IMG/VR virus record: IMGVR_UViG_3300031603_000036
Coordinates: 1 to 20,149 of that record
Source: a virus
DNA length: 20,149 bases
Reading direction: 5' to 3' (one strand)
Shown here: piece after piece, positions 6,192 through 14,054 of the stretch
Layout of the letters: each line of letters opens with the position of its first letter
Position numbering within the stretch: the first letter of the stretch is position 1
Notes under the pieces: generated by a model
Databases searched by the model: none
Told to the model about the DNA's origin: nothing
What the model saw: the letters and a program-made list of their open reading frames with translations, nothing else
Translations under genes and position numbers: made by a program

Positions 6192-7163
6192 ATGGAGTAC
6201 AAAAACATTAAACCTTTCGTAGACGACTTCGAAATTAAACTCAATTTCGTAGATGCAGTCAAGGATGCAGATACATCCAAAGGTTTGATCGTCACCATAG
6301 ATGCTACGCATGGCGGTTATGTTAACCGCAATTTCTATTTTTACCAATCTAAGTATATGAAGAAGTCAGTTGACTCGTGGATTAAACCCTACGCGAAGCC
6401 TATGTTACTTCATCACCGTGTGGGCGGAATGTGGCAAGATGCCGGCGACCCCATCGGACGTGTACTTGGAGCGAAATTCATAGACACCGGTGACGATACA
6501 GGTTTCATTCGCCTTAGGGTTCAAATCTCAGATCCAGATGCGGTAGAGAAAGTCAAAGACGGTAGGTACTTAACGGTATCAACAAGTCAGCGACCATCCG
6601 GTCCTGTTACTTGCTCTATCTGCGACAACGATCTACTCACTGATGGTTACTGCGGTCACGACCGTGGTAAAGAATACATCATAGGAGATGAAGACGACGA
6701 CCCTAAAGACAAAACAGTTAAACTGTGTTACTATATCTTCTCGGATTTAGAATATCGAGAAGTCAGTGCAGTTAACGAACCCGCCGATCAAGACGATGAA
6801 CATGCAGCTACCATTACTAAATGGGAAGCCATGGATTCGGTTGATGCGGAAATGGGTCCACACAATGCCAAAGACGACGTAGTACATGCTGCGATCGTTG
6901 AGGTTGCTAAAGACGCTCTAGAACAACCTGTAGTTGATCCTCCTAAGGAAGATAAACTACCAGAAGACGACGGAGCTGCTGATTCCCCCGAAGGTGATAC
7001 CGACGGAGAACAAGCTGGCAAGAAGATCTCGGATAGTACCGACGGTCAAGAAGATGAACCTTCGGATACCAAAGACGGTATTGACGAAGATGATCCAAAG
7101 GACAAGTTAGATAATGACGCTGACAAGGTCCTAAACGTTCTTAAAACAGACATTTGGAGGTAA
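6192..7163 (+). CDS. Prohead (capsid maturation) protease with Cys/His knuckle and acidic C-terminal tail
   Basis: A 323-residue protein. Residues about 28-205 match the herpesvirus-type/S78-like prohead protease plan: KPMLLHHRV (His74/75), DPIGRVLGAKF, YLTVSTSQRP (Ser130 or Ser132 as nucleophile, about 55 residues after His75) and YREVSAVNEPADQ. Between the serine and that last motif is a CSIC...YCGH cluster (Cys141, Cys144, Cys154, His156) that looks like a zinc knuckle; I recall comparable insertions in some phage maturation proteases. Residues about 213-323 are strongly acidic and low-complexity, possibly a built-in scaffold tail removed on maturation. The protease would cleave scaffold and capsid N-terminal regions inside the prohead. 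The following scaffold and capsid genes support the call. AGG at 6180-6182 is a modest ribosome binding site. Confidence 0.75.
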   Translation: MEYKNIKPFVDDFEIKLNFVDAVKDADTSKGLIVTIDATHGGYVNRNFYFYQSKYMKKSVDSWIKPYAKPMLLHHRVGGMWQDAGDPIGRVLGAKFIDTGDDTGFIRLRVQISDPDAVEKVKDGRYLTVSTSQRPSGPVTCSICDNDLLTDGYCGHDRGKEYIIGDEDDDPKDKTVKLCYYIFSDLEYREVSAVNEPADQDDEHAATITKWEAMDSVDAEMGPHNAKDDVVHAAIVEVAKDALEQPVVDPPKEDKLPEDDGAADSPEGDTDGEQAGKKISDSTDGQEDEPSDTKDGIDEDDPKDKLDNDADKVLNVLKTDIWR

Positions 7164-7166
7164 GAC

Positions 7167-7802
7167 GTGACTCTCAAACCCGAAGTTATCGATCTCCTAA
7201 AGGGCATGCTCAATGATGCCTCAGACGGTCAGCTAGGACGCGTCAACACAATCGTAGACAACATGGACGTTGAAGACGATGTGAAGGCAGCGTACAAGGA
7301 AGAGATCAAAAAGATCTCCGAATCGACCATTGCTATTGATGATGCACTAGCCGCTCCCGGCGTGCAAGAATTCATCGACTCTAAGGTTGCAGATGCAACC
7401 AAGGAAAGCAAGGAACTCGCTGACAAATCAACCGCAGACCATAAAGAGCTATTGGTTGACGCCATTGTTGCTTTAGCTACAACAGTTAAAGCCGAAGGTA
7501 TCAATCCACTCGACATGGAGACATCGGTTGCCGAATACAAAGATTCTCAAAAAGACAAAAGTCTAGAGGATCTACAGACTGCCTATGATGACTTGAAGAA
7601 ACAAGCCATCGCACTTGGCACAGCACCTGCTGAAGAACTAGACAACGAAGACGCTAATAGCGAAGACGGTGTCCAGGGTAAGGCTAAGAAAGATGACAAA
7701 GAAGACAAGGAAGATGACAAGGACGAAGGTCCTGAAATCCACACCGTCAAGGATGTCTTCGACGCCGTAACAGCAGATCCCGAGCCTGCCAAGCAGGACT
7801 AA
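7167..7802 (+). CDS. Prohead scaffolding (core) protein
   Basis: A 211-residue, acidic, almost wholly helical protein with a Lys/Asp/Glu low-complexity stretch near residues 173-191 (KAKKDDKEDKEDDKDEGPE) and a short C-terminal segment, TVKDVFDAVTADPEPAKQD. That composition, and its place between protease and capsid genes, is typical of phage scaffolds, which shape the prohead and are then digested. No specific family motif was recognised. The start is a GTG at 7167 with a full GGAGG six bases before it (7156-7160). The start context ACGTGACTC is identical to that of the next gene. Only three bases separate it from the protease gene, so the two are probably co-translated. Confidence 0.65.
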   Translation: MTLKPEVIDLLKGMLNDASDGQLGRVNTIVDNMDVEDDVKAAYKEEIKKISESTIAIDDALAAPGVQEFIDSKVADATKESKELADKSTADHKELLVDAIVALATTVKAEGINPLDMETSVAEYKDSQKDKSLEDLQTAYDDLKKQAIALGTAPAEELDNEDANSEDGVQGKAKKDDKEDKEDDKDEGPEIHTVKDVFDAVTADPEPAKQD

Positions 7803-7848
7803 GCCCCAGAGGCAACTGAAACACGTATCCTTATAGGAGCAAATTAAC

Positions 7849-9543
7849 GTGACTCAGAATTTTAACTTCAGTACCGGACTAAGCCACAAGCGCCCAATCC
7901 GGAGAGTACCCGAGAAATATCTCGACAGTACTCTACGCCCGAACTTTGACATCTCCGACGGAGATCGTCCAGCCGCTGTCTTCCTACCTCACCGTTCACT
8001 GAACGTGAAGTACAAAGATCGTAGCACAGATCAATATGTCGTGATCCCAAAGGGTCGCCTCGTATCAGCCATCACTCAATTGAATGGCAAAGCTGACATT
8101 TATGTTGGTACAAAAGACTTTGATGGCGACGTCATCAAGATCGACGAAGACGAAAACTACTACGGTGTTCCACGTACGACCCTAGGTCTACTGGTTCCTG
8201 CCAATGGTGGTGCCGCAGCAACGTACACTTATGCAGCAGATGATGTTCTAGCCGAAGTTCCTACTTCAGGTGCAGACACCAACGTAGCAGTAGATGACAC
8301 ACTTGTTATCGCAGCTAATGCTCCAGTGGGCGCCTTGTTTTATGATATGTTCCAGGACATCCGAGGGATGCACCTGAACTATGATACATTCAAGAACTAC
8401 GGTGTTGTTTCAAAGCAACTCGTTCAGGTTCCTTTCATCGACGTATCAGCTCTTGCTGATCTTGCCGATGTAGCAGCAACAAAGTTCCAGCCTAAAGGTT
8501 TTGACTTTGATCTAGCCGGTACAGCCGCAGCTTACGCAGCAGCAGCCGCAGATCTAACAGGTTCAAACCCAGCAGTAGCTGGTGACAACAGCGCAACTCA
8601 TCTTGATATTACTGATGTAGCTCACGGTCTAGAAGCCGGCGACGCCATCACTATCTCAGGTGCAGTAGCGAAAACTGGCTCCGCAGCTACTATCGCAGCA
8701 TCCGCAGCCGATCTTACTGGCGCGACTCCTGCAGTAGCCGGTGACAATAGTGCAACTCACATCACAATCACAGCCGTAGCTCACGAGTTACTAGCTACTG
8801 ACGTAGTTACGATCTCTGGCGCAGTTGCTGGTGATGGTGAAGAAGCAGCACTTAACGTAGCCGTTACAGTTGTTACTGTAATCGATGCTGACAACTTCGT
8901 TGTTGAACTTGCTTACGCAGCTGTTGATGGGGCTAACGCCGCAGCAGCTATCTGGACAGCAGCAGCAGCCGACTTCGCAGCATTCAATGCTGCAACAACT
9001 GTCGTATCAGTACCCGATGCAGATTCATTCATCGTGGAACTAGCGATCCTAGATATCAATGGTGCAGATGCATCAAGTGCAATCTGGGCCCGTGTTGATG
9101 CAGCCGTGACTGGTGCTGGCTATGCCGCAGCAGAGAAGTACTTCACATTCATGACACTGAACAGCGAGAACGCTGCTCACGGTGTCGCTGGATCGTTCGT
9201 ATGTCCTGATATCTTTGGAAATTACATTCCTCAGTACAAGACTCTCACGAACAACTACCGAACAAATCAGACTGTAGGACGTGTCCTTGGTCTTGATAAT
9301 CGGTTCCCGAAAGACCTGCTTGAAACAGTCGAAGGGGAACGCTACGAATCCGAGCCACTGGCTCGCGTTGCTGGCGCATCCACCGAAGGTCTGTCAGAGC
9401 ACTTGTTCTGGTTCGCTTATCGTCTCCTTGAAGGAGCCGGTTACACCTGGCCGACAGACGGAACAGACAAAGCAAAGAAGATCATAGCATTCGTCCAAGC
9501 TGGCGCGATAGGCATGGCCTATATCCAGCTAGACGTTAGATAA
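7849..9543 (+). CDS. Putative head decoration / minor capsid protein with nested internal duplication
   Basis: A 564-residue protein starting at a GTG behind an AGGAG box. Residues 1-220 and 425-564 look like unique structural sequence; QYVVIPKGRLVSAI resembles the start of beta-rich decoration proteins. The Ala-rich middle, about 225-420, holds two copies of a module known in phage structural proteins as the E1-FCCH-like repeat (first half: AHGL..GD.ITISGA; second half: V..V.DAD.F.VEL). The order is first-first-second-second (units at 231-274, 284-327, 341-369, 385-413), as if one module sits inside the other. Codons are capsid-like (GCA/GCT, ATC, CGT) so strong expression is likely. Position between scaffold and capsid genes suggests a head protein; decoration is an inference. 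It could alternatively be a head fibre or a second shell protein. Confidence 0.5.
   Translation: MTQNFNFSTGLSHKRPIRRVPEKYLDSTLRPNFDISDGDRPAAVFLPHRSLNVKYKDRSTDQYVVIPKGRLVSAITQLNGKADIYVGTKDFDGDVIKIDEDENYYGVPRTTLGLLVPANGGAAATYTYAADDVLAEVPTSGADTNVAVDDTLVIAANAPVGALFYDMFQDIRGMHLNYDTFKNYGVVSKQLVQVPFIDVSALADLADVAATKFQPKGFDFDLAGTAAAYAAAAADLTGSNPAVAGDNSATHLDITDVAHGLEAGDAITISGAVAKTGSAATIAASAADLTGATPAVAGDNSATHITITAVAHELLATDVVTISGAVAGDGEEAALNVAVTVVTVIDADNFVVELAYAAVDGANAAAAIWTAAAADFAAFNAATTVVSVPDADSFIVELAILDINGADASSAIWARVDAAVTGAGYAAAEKYFTFMTLNSENAAHGVAGSFVCPDIFGNYIPQYKTLTNNYRTNQTVGRVLGLDNRFPKDLLETVEGERYESEPLARVAGASTEGLSEHLFWFAYRLLEGAGYTWPTDGTDKAKKIIAFVQAGAIGMAYIQLDVR
8539..9087 (+). repeat. Nested duplicated beta module, order A1-A2-B1-B2
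   Basis: A1 (8539-8670) and A2 (8698-8829) share AADLTG-x-x-PAVAGDNSATH and the AH-GL-type turn before TISGAVA. B1 (8869-8955) and B2 (9001-9087) share VV-x-V-x-DAD-x-F-x-VEL and end AIW. The copies differ at many third codon positions, so the duplication is not recent. Confidence 0.75.
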
Positions 9544-9569
9544 GCTAACGATCTACCTTGACAATCCGA

Positions 9570-9591
9570 GGGGCAGGCTTCTGTCTGCCCC
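9570..9591 (+). terminator. GC-rich hairpin between decoration and capsid genes
   Basis: GGGGCAG (9570-9576) pairs with CTGCCCC (9585-9591) around an eight-base loop, followed by CTTACCT, a poor U tract. It may be a leaky terminator or an RNA-processing site. It sits 51 bases upstream of the capsid start. Confidence 0.55.
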
Positions 9592-9642
9592 CTTACCTCC
9601 CAGAGAGAACCTCCTCATTATTCAAATAGGAGAACGAACAGA

Positions 9643-10980
9643 ATGAAGATTCTGAATGAATTCAGCCAAAAGTCGACCCGCGGCGGAGATATGATTTATG
9701 ATGCCCTTACTAATAATGGTATCGTAGGTTTACCTACCGAAGATAAGAAGGTCGTACGTTTAGGTTTTGATGATCTGTTCGACCTTGGCCGGGCACTTGA
9801 CAAGTCGAAAGATGTAAATCTTTCCGCTGCAGATATGGTTTCATCTAAAGACCTCACACGCATGATCGGCACACAGATCACTCGTTTGGTCCAAGAAGCA
9901 ATCGAACCAGACCTGCTAGTCATCCCAAACCTCTTCACAGAGGTTTCATATTCCGGTCCCGGACGATCAATCGAGATCGGCGGACTAGGCGCATTTCATG
10001 CCGGTGAAGTTGCTGAAGGTACTGAGTACCCAGAAGTTGACTTTAACTACGGCGAAGGCGACATGGTCGCAGTTGGCATCTCAAAGCACGGTCTTAAAGT
10101 ACGTGTGACTGAAGAAGTAATCGACGATAACCTCTTCGATGTATTCGGTCTATGGATGCGAATGGCTGGCCGTGCTCTAGCACGTCACAAAGAAATGGCA
10201 GCTATCCAGCTGATCAATGAATTCGGTTATACCGTATTCGACAACGCATCACCCGGTGACTCCCAAAAGGGCGTAACTACTGGTCGTAACATCGCTGGCG
10301 ACGCCAACGGTACCATGACTGTAGACGACCTCTTCGAGATGTACATCTGGTTGTACATGCGTGGATTTGTGCCTGACACACTACTTATGAACCCGCTAGC
10401 ATGGCGTATGTTCATGAGTGACCCTGAAACCCGCGAAATTATCCTCAAGGGAGCAACTATCGCTTCCAACCGCGGACCTAGTGGATCTGGCCCCGGCCAT
10501 CCAACTGGTCATGCCGGTATGGGTGTGCGTGGTGGTAACACTGGTAATCCTCCAAACGGAGCCAAGTTACTCTCAGGTGTGAGCCCATTCACAACCAACC
10601 TGAACCCAATGGGTGCAAGTTGGAACATCCAGCCTGGTTATTTACCTTCTCCCCTGAAGGTTATCATCAGCCCATACGTACCATACGTATCCGCTGCTAC
10701 TAGCCCGGTTAAACCAATCTCCAACATCATCATGGCCGATTCAACGCGTGCCGGTATCCTTCTTACAAAAGAAGGCGTCAGCATCGATGAATGGGATGAC
10801 CCAGAACGGGACATCAAAGCGATGAAGATGAAGGAACGTTGGGGTATGGCACTCTTCGAACAAGGCAAAGGCCTTGCAGTGAGCCGCAACATTGTTATCG
10901 ATAAGAACTACGTGTTCGAAAACGTTAACCAGGCGACTCTAGAGGAGATCACCAAGTCCCTAGCACTAGTTACTGAGTAA
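9643..10980 (+). CDS. Major capsid protein (HK97 fold)
   Basis: A 445-residue protein. The order of elements fits an HK97-fold capsid protein: an N-terminal arm, IEIGGLGAFHAGEVAEGTEYPEV-type E-loop/P-domain sequence near residues 110-133, the long spine helix around 160-195 (LWMRMAGRALARHKEMAAIQL), an A-domain with TVDDLFEMYIWLYMRGFVPDTLLMNP near 226-251, and a beta-rich end (SNIIMADSTRAGILLTKEGVSIDEW). A Gly/Pro-rich loop spans about 277-306. No in-frame ATA or AGA/AGG codon was found, unlike the fibre genes, consistent with very high expression. AGGAGA at 9629-9634 is a strong ribosome binding site, and hairpins lie on both sides of the gene. The position after protease and scaffold genes supports the call. 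It would assemble the icosahedral shell around the scaffold. Confidence 0.88.
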   Translation: MKILNEFSQKSTRGGDMIYDALTNNGIVGLPTEDKKVVRLGFDDLFDLGRALDKSKDVNLSAADMVSSKDLTRMIGTQITRLVQEAIEPDLLVIPNLFTEVSYSGPGRSIEIGGLGAFHAGEVAEGTEYPEVDFNYGEGDMVAVGISKHGLKVRVTEEVIDDNLFDVFGLWMRMAGRALARHKEMAAIQLINEFGYTVFDNASPGDSQKGVTTGRNIAGDANGTMTVDDLFEMYIWLYMRGFVPDTLLMNPLAWRMFMSDPETREIILKGATIASNRGPSGSGPGHPTGHAGMGVRGGNTGNPPNGAKLLSGVSPFTTNLNPMGASWNIQPGYLPSPLKVIISPYVPYVSAATSPVKPISNIIMADSTRAGILLTKEGVSIDEWDDPERDIKAMKMKERWGMALFEQGKGLAVSRNIVIDKNYVFENVNQATLEEITKSLALVTE

Positions 10981-11003
10981 GCAACTAGGCCCCTAACCTA
11001 ACC

Positions 11004-11039
11004 CAATACGGGGGCACCTAATCCGTGCCCCCCGTATTG
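11004..11039 (+). terminator. Strong hairpin just after the capsid gene
   Basis: CAATACGGGGGCAC (11004-11017) pairs with GTGCCCCCCGTATTG (11025-11039) around a seven-base loop, with one bulged C, giving 14 base pairs. It is followed by TTACT rather than a full U run. It is the most stable hairpin seen in the window and probably ends, slows or protects the capsid message. Confidence 0.75.
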
Positions 11040-11056
11040 TTACTAAGGAGAGCAAA

Positions 11057-11710
11057 ATGACAAGTAACATTGAATGCGTAGTGCTCGTAGGTGGAACCAT
11101 GTGGAAGCATGGTTTGGTACATCTACACTTCTTCGAAGAAGATAAGTACTACATGCCAGTTTCTAAGATCCCGGAGGATGACAAGGCCGCCGTTGATCGC
11201 GCAGTAGAGAGTGGTCTCTTAAAGATATCAAAGAAACCAGAACTCAGTTTAGCCCACGCCCAGCGTAAGGCAGCTGAGATTTCACGTCAACCGATAGTTG
11301 CAGTAACTCATATCGATCGTCTGAAATGGAAAGACCAGGAAAAGGTAATAGAGGAGGGCAGTAAACGTCCACCTAAGTCTCCTTCAGTTGGTTCCAAGTC
11401 AGCTACCTATACGAACGAGAAGAGTAAAGTCTTCATGTTCCTCCAGAAACCAGCTCAACACCTCAAGAAAGAACTGGCCGGGGAGATTGGTACGCTTAAT
11501 ACCAATAAGGAAAAGGAAAAGTATCTACGGGAAGCAGAGTACATCGAGAGTCAGGGCTACAACCCAACTAACGCAACTCGTACCGAGATCATGGCCGAAA
11601 TCGTACGGTTACTAAAACCATACAACACTGCACCTATGTCCATGTCGCCTATCGTAACACTAGATGACGACGGAGCACCAGTTGCAGGAATGGAAGACGA
11701 CAAAGACTAA
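11057..11710 (+). CDS. Uncharacterised structural-module protein between capsid and neck genes
   Basis: A 217-residue protein that I do not recognise. It begins with beta-like sequence (IECVVLVGGTMWKHGLVHLHFFEEDKYYMPV), then a charged helical part, a Pro/Ser/Lys-rich linker near residues 100-118, a basic helical stretch with KEKEKYLREAEYIESQGY near 152-169, and an acidic tail ending GMEDDKD. There is no signal peptide or membrane segment. AAGGAG at 11045-11050 is a strong ribosome binding site. It stands right after the capsid gene and three bases before the next gene, where head-completion, connector or capsid-accessory proteins are usual. No function is assigned. Confidence 0.55.
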   Translation: MTSNIECVVLVGGTMWKHGLVHLHFFEEDKYYMPVSKIPEDDKAAVDRAVESGLLKISKKPELSLAHAQRKAAEISRQPIVAVTHIDRLKWKDQEKVIEEGSKRPPKSPSVGSKSATYTNEKSKVFMFLQKPAQHLKKELAGEIGTLNTNKEKEKYLREAEYIESQGYNPTNATRTEIMAEIVRLLKPYNTAPMSMSPIVTLDDDGAPVAGMEDDKD

Positions 11711-11713
11711 TCC

Positions 11714-12928
11714 ATGTCACTGATAATCTCCAGCATTAACCCTACTGACAACCAACGCGACCTAGCGGTTGACGCTGCACTATATGTGAGCTTCAACCAG
11801 GAAGTTGTGGCAACATCACTACAGGATACCATATTCAACCTCGTAAAGGCTGATACCATGGCTCTAGTAGAATGTACTGTCGAATACTATGTATCCGATG
11901 GTGAGTATGATTATCAACAAGTAGTAGTAACTCCTACCTCACCCCTATTCAAAAACACACAGTATAAGCTGTATGTGAACGGTGGTACACGTGGAGTAAC
12001 AGCTGAAGATGGAAGTGTACTAGCTAAAACCTTTGGAATAGATTTCACTACGGGAGGAGCAGTACTTCCAGTACCGGAAGACTCTAACGCCCCAGAAGAT
12101 ATCTACGTCGGAAACGAACTTCGAATCGTATATAGTATCCCGGCTGCAGACGAAATGAATGTCACAGGAAACTCTGTCATCATCACTTGCAACCAGGGTA
12201 TACCTGCGGTAACACAGTTTATACTATCTGCGCGTAATCCACTAGGCTGGCCCTTAACTACGCCAGACCCGTGGGCTGCCAACGCAGTACCTACTATCAG
12301 CGGTAAGGTTGTCACACTTGCGTGTGACCCGGCCGTATCTTTTGATAGTTCTTTGATCTACAGTATCCGAATGGTACACCCCGACAACACCCTGATACCA
12401 GCGATGGAGTTCATGACAGCATTGAGCCCGTCCCATACTACTACCGAAGAAATTCGTTTGGAGTACGGAGGAGCTGCACAGGATCTAACCGACTTCGAGT
12501 TAGCACTGCACATTTATAAACAAAGTTTGCAGGGCTCACAGGCATGGTCGGGAGGAACAGGGGTTCCAACCGCGATACCTTATTACCTGAAGGAATGGAC
12601 CCGCTACAAAGTAGTGCTCCAGCTAGTTCAGGACATTCTCCGAAACGGTCGTTCTACTGGCGCCAAGAAGATATCCATTGGAGATCTCCGTATGGAGTTT
12701 CATGAAGTCGAGAACGGTGTTATCGTTGATCTGAATGGTAGAATCAATGCGCTTTTTGAAAAGGTCAGCAAGGGAGACCTAGGTACTAAACCTCTTGATG
12801 GTGGGGAACCAGGCTACGCATTGCTTAGCCGACACAACTACCATGGTAGCATTGGTAACTCTACCAATGAAACCCTTAACATTGCAGGAATGAGTCGACG
12901 ACTGCCCTCAGATCTACGAGGCCTATAA
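11714..12928 (+). CDS. Neck/connector candidate with N-terminal Big_5-type Ig-like domain
   Basis: A 404-residue protein. Residues 1-115 fit a bacterial Ig-like (Big_5) domain: it opens ISSINPTDNQRDLAVDAALY, then VSFNQEV, VVVTPTSPLFKNTQYKLYVNGG, and ends KTFGIDFTTG. Residues about 125-240 look like a second beta domain, with SPS...EEIRLEYGGAA as the junction. Residues about 258-330 are helical (DFELALHIYKQSL, YYLKEWTRYKVVLQLVQDILRNG), resembling small head-tail adaptor helices. The end is basic and polar. It overlaps the next gene by TAATG. Placement between capsid and connector genes suggests a neck or adaptor protein with Ig-like surface domains; the combination was not recognised as a known family. 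No clear ribosome binding site precedes the ATG at 11714, so coupling to the gene before is likely. Confidence 0.5.
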   Translation: MSLIISSINPTDNQRDLAVDAALYVSFNQEVVATSLQDTIFNLVKADTMALVECTVEYYVSDGEYDYQQVVVTPTSPLFKNTQYKLYVNGGTRGVTAEDGSVLAKTFGIDFTTGGAVLPVPEDSNAPEDIYVGNELRIVYSIPAADEMNVTGNSVIITCNQGIPAVTQFILSARNPLGWPLTTPDPWAANAVPTISGKVVTLACDPAVSFDSSLIYSIRMVHPDNTLIPAMEFMTALSPSHTTTEEIRLEYGGAAQDLTDFELALHIYKQSLQGSQAWSGGTGVPTAIPYYLKEWTRYKVVLQLVQDILRNGRSTGAKKISIGDLRMEFHEVENGVIVDLNGRINALFEKVSKGDLGTKPLDGGEPGYALLSRHNYHGSIGNSTNETLNIAGMSRRLPSDLRGL

Positions 12929-13389
12929 TGCTCGACTTGCGTAAACAACGCAACCTACCTGCACAAAACCTGTACAATGAAGTTAATTCATTGGCGGGCT
13001 TCTGGGTAATCTACCGGCGATACGATCTCTCAACGCCGGCAGCCAGAGATAAAATGACAGGAGAAGGAACTAATAAACGTGACAGATATCAACATGTCGA
13101 CGAGCCCATCGTTGCACGCCAGGAGTCAACCGGGATCACAGGCACACGAGGTATCATCACCGATAAGAGTATCTTTTACTTACCTGCCACAGCTAGGCCC
13201 AAACGCGGCGACGTTATAATAACGGTGCAGCTACCTGACCGGGCCACATATAGCATAATACCCAACGAGGTTATCCAGGCCACACAGTCCGAGAGGTATC
13301 GCATCGTTGAGATCGATACAAAACGAGTACAGTATGGCCAGGTAAGTTACTACGCTTGTGTAGTGGAGCCGGAGTTCGGAAACTTCTAA
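12928..13389 (+). CDS. Small beta-rich head-closure / stopper candidate
   Basis: A 153-residue protein starting on a TAATG overlap with GAGG just before it. After a basic N-terminal helix (LDLRKQRNLPAQNLYNEVNSLAG) it is beta-rich: GFWVIYRRYD, PKRGDVIITVQLP and the end SERYRIVEIDTKRVQYGQVSYYACVVEPEF. Small beta-barrel proteins with a RYRI...V.....G.V.YY.C.VE ending are common as head-closure or stopper proteins between adaptor and tail terminator. The assignment comes from size, predicted fold and gene order; no exact family was recognised. Confidence 0.45.
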   Translation: MLDLRKQRNLPAQNLYNEVNSLAGFWVIYRRYDLSTPAARDKMTGEGTNKRDRYQHVDEPIVARQESTGITGTRGIITDKSIFYLPATARPKRGDVIITVQLPDRATYSIIPNEVIQATQSERYRIVEIDTKRVQYGQVSYYACVVEPEFGNF

Positions 13390-14039
13390 TGAAATTAGCG
13401 ATCTACGCCCCAGACTATCGTGAAACAACATTGGTACCATTGACTATCAATGGTAATCCAATACGTCAGGCTGGTCTTGATACATTCATTGAATTCCTTA
13501 AAACGGCTCTAGAGATAGTGAGTCCAGAGGATGCGACTATACAGTTACATCCAGCTTTCCCTGATCACTTGATCGACGCAGAACCACGCGAATTTACACC
13601 CACGATAACGTGGGACGTAGACTCAATGGCACCGGCTATCTTAGGTGGAAAACCAGCTGAGAATCCCGGGGTAGGAACACGAGAAGTAGGTAAACGTCTG
13701 AGACACGAAGTAGTCTATGATGGATTTCTTCATCAAGTCTACGGACAATCGATAGATGCCTTCCTTCGTTTCGACATCTGGGCAGCCCAAGCCGCAGACG
13801 CTGAACGTCTGGCTTCATGGTTTCGACAGTTCTTCATGGAACATATCGGAACTTTAGCCGGAGCTTCAAAGCTCTGGTTTCACAGTCGTAGTACTGATCG
13901 AGAGATTTCGAAGATAAATAACAAACTTCAGGTACGTAGTCTTAAGTTCTTCGTACAATTTGAAGAGTTAACTGCCGTTCGCGCCGATAGAATTCAGGCT
14001 ATCGAAGCGAGTGTTGAGCAGGTTCATGAATTGAGTTAA
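13389..14039 (+). CDS. Tail terminator / tail completion-like protein
   Basis: A 216-residue protein. The start is placed at the ATG in the TAATG overlap (13389) rather than an in-frame ATG 33 bases upstream that would overlap the previous gene more. The middle, RHEVVYDGFLHQVYGQSIDAFLRFDIWAAQAADAERLASWFRQFF, resembles tail completion/terminator proteins, where a beta strand (LRFDIWA) is followed by a helix that counts across a subunit. The end is FVQFEELTAVRADRIQAIEASVEQV. In contractile tails such a protein caps the sheath and tube and docks the tail to the neck. Placement directly before the sheath gene is the strongest support. Confidence 0.55.
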   Translation: MKLAIYAPDYRETTLVPLTINGNPIRQAGLDTFIEFLKTALEIVSPEDATIQLHPAFPDHLIDAEPREFTPTITWDVDSMAPAILGGKPAENPGVGTREVGKRLRHEVVYDGFLHQVYGQSIDAFLRFDIWAAQAADAERLASWFRQFFMEHIGTLAGASKLWFHSRSTDREISKINNKLQVRSLKFFVQFEELTAVRADRIQAIEASVEQVHELS

Positions 14040-14054
14040 CAGGAGTGTAACATA

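Noticed and set aside
13356-13389. Upstream ATG for the tail-terminator-like gene
   Set aside because: It would overlap the previous gene by 34 bases and adds a Cys/Gly/Arg stretch unlike a protein start; the TAATG ATG at 13389 is better.
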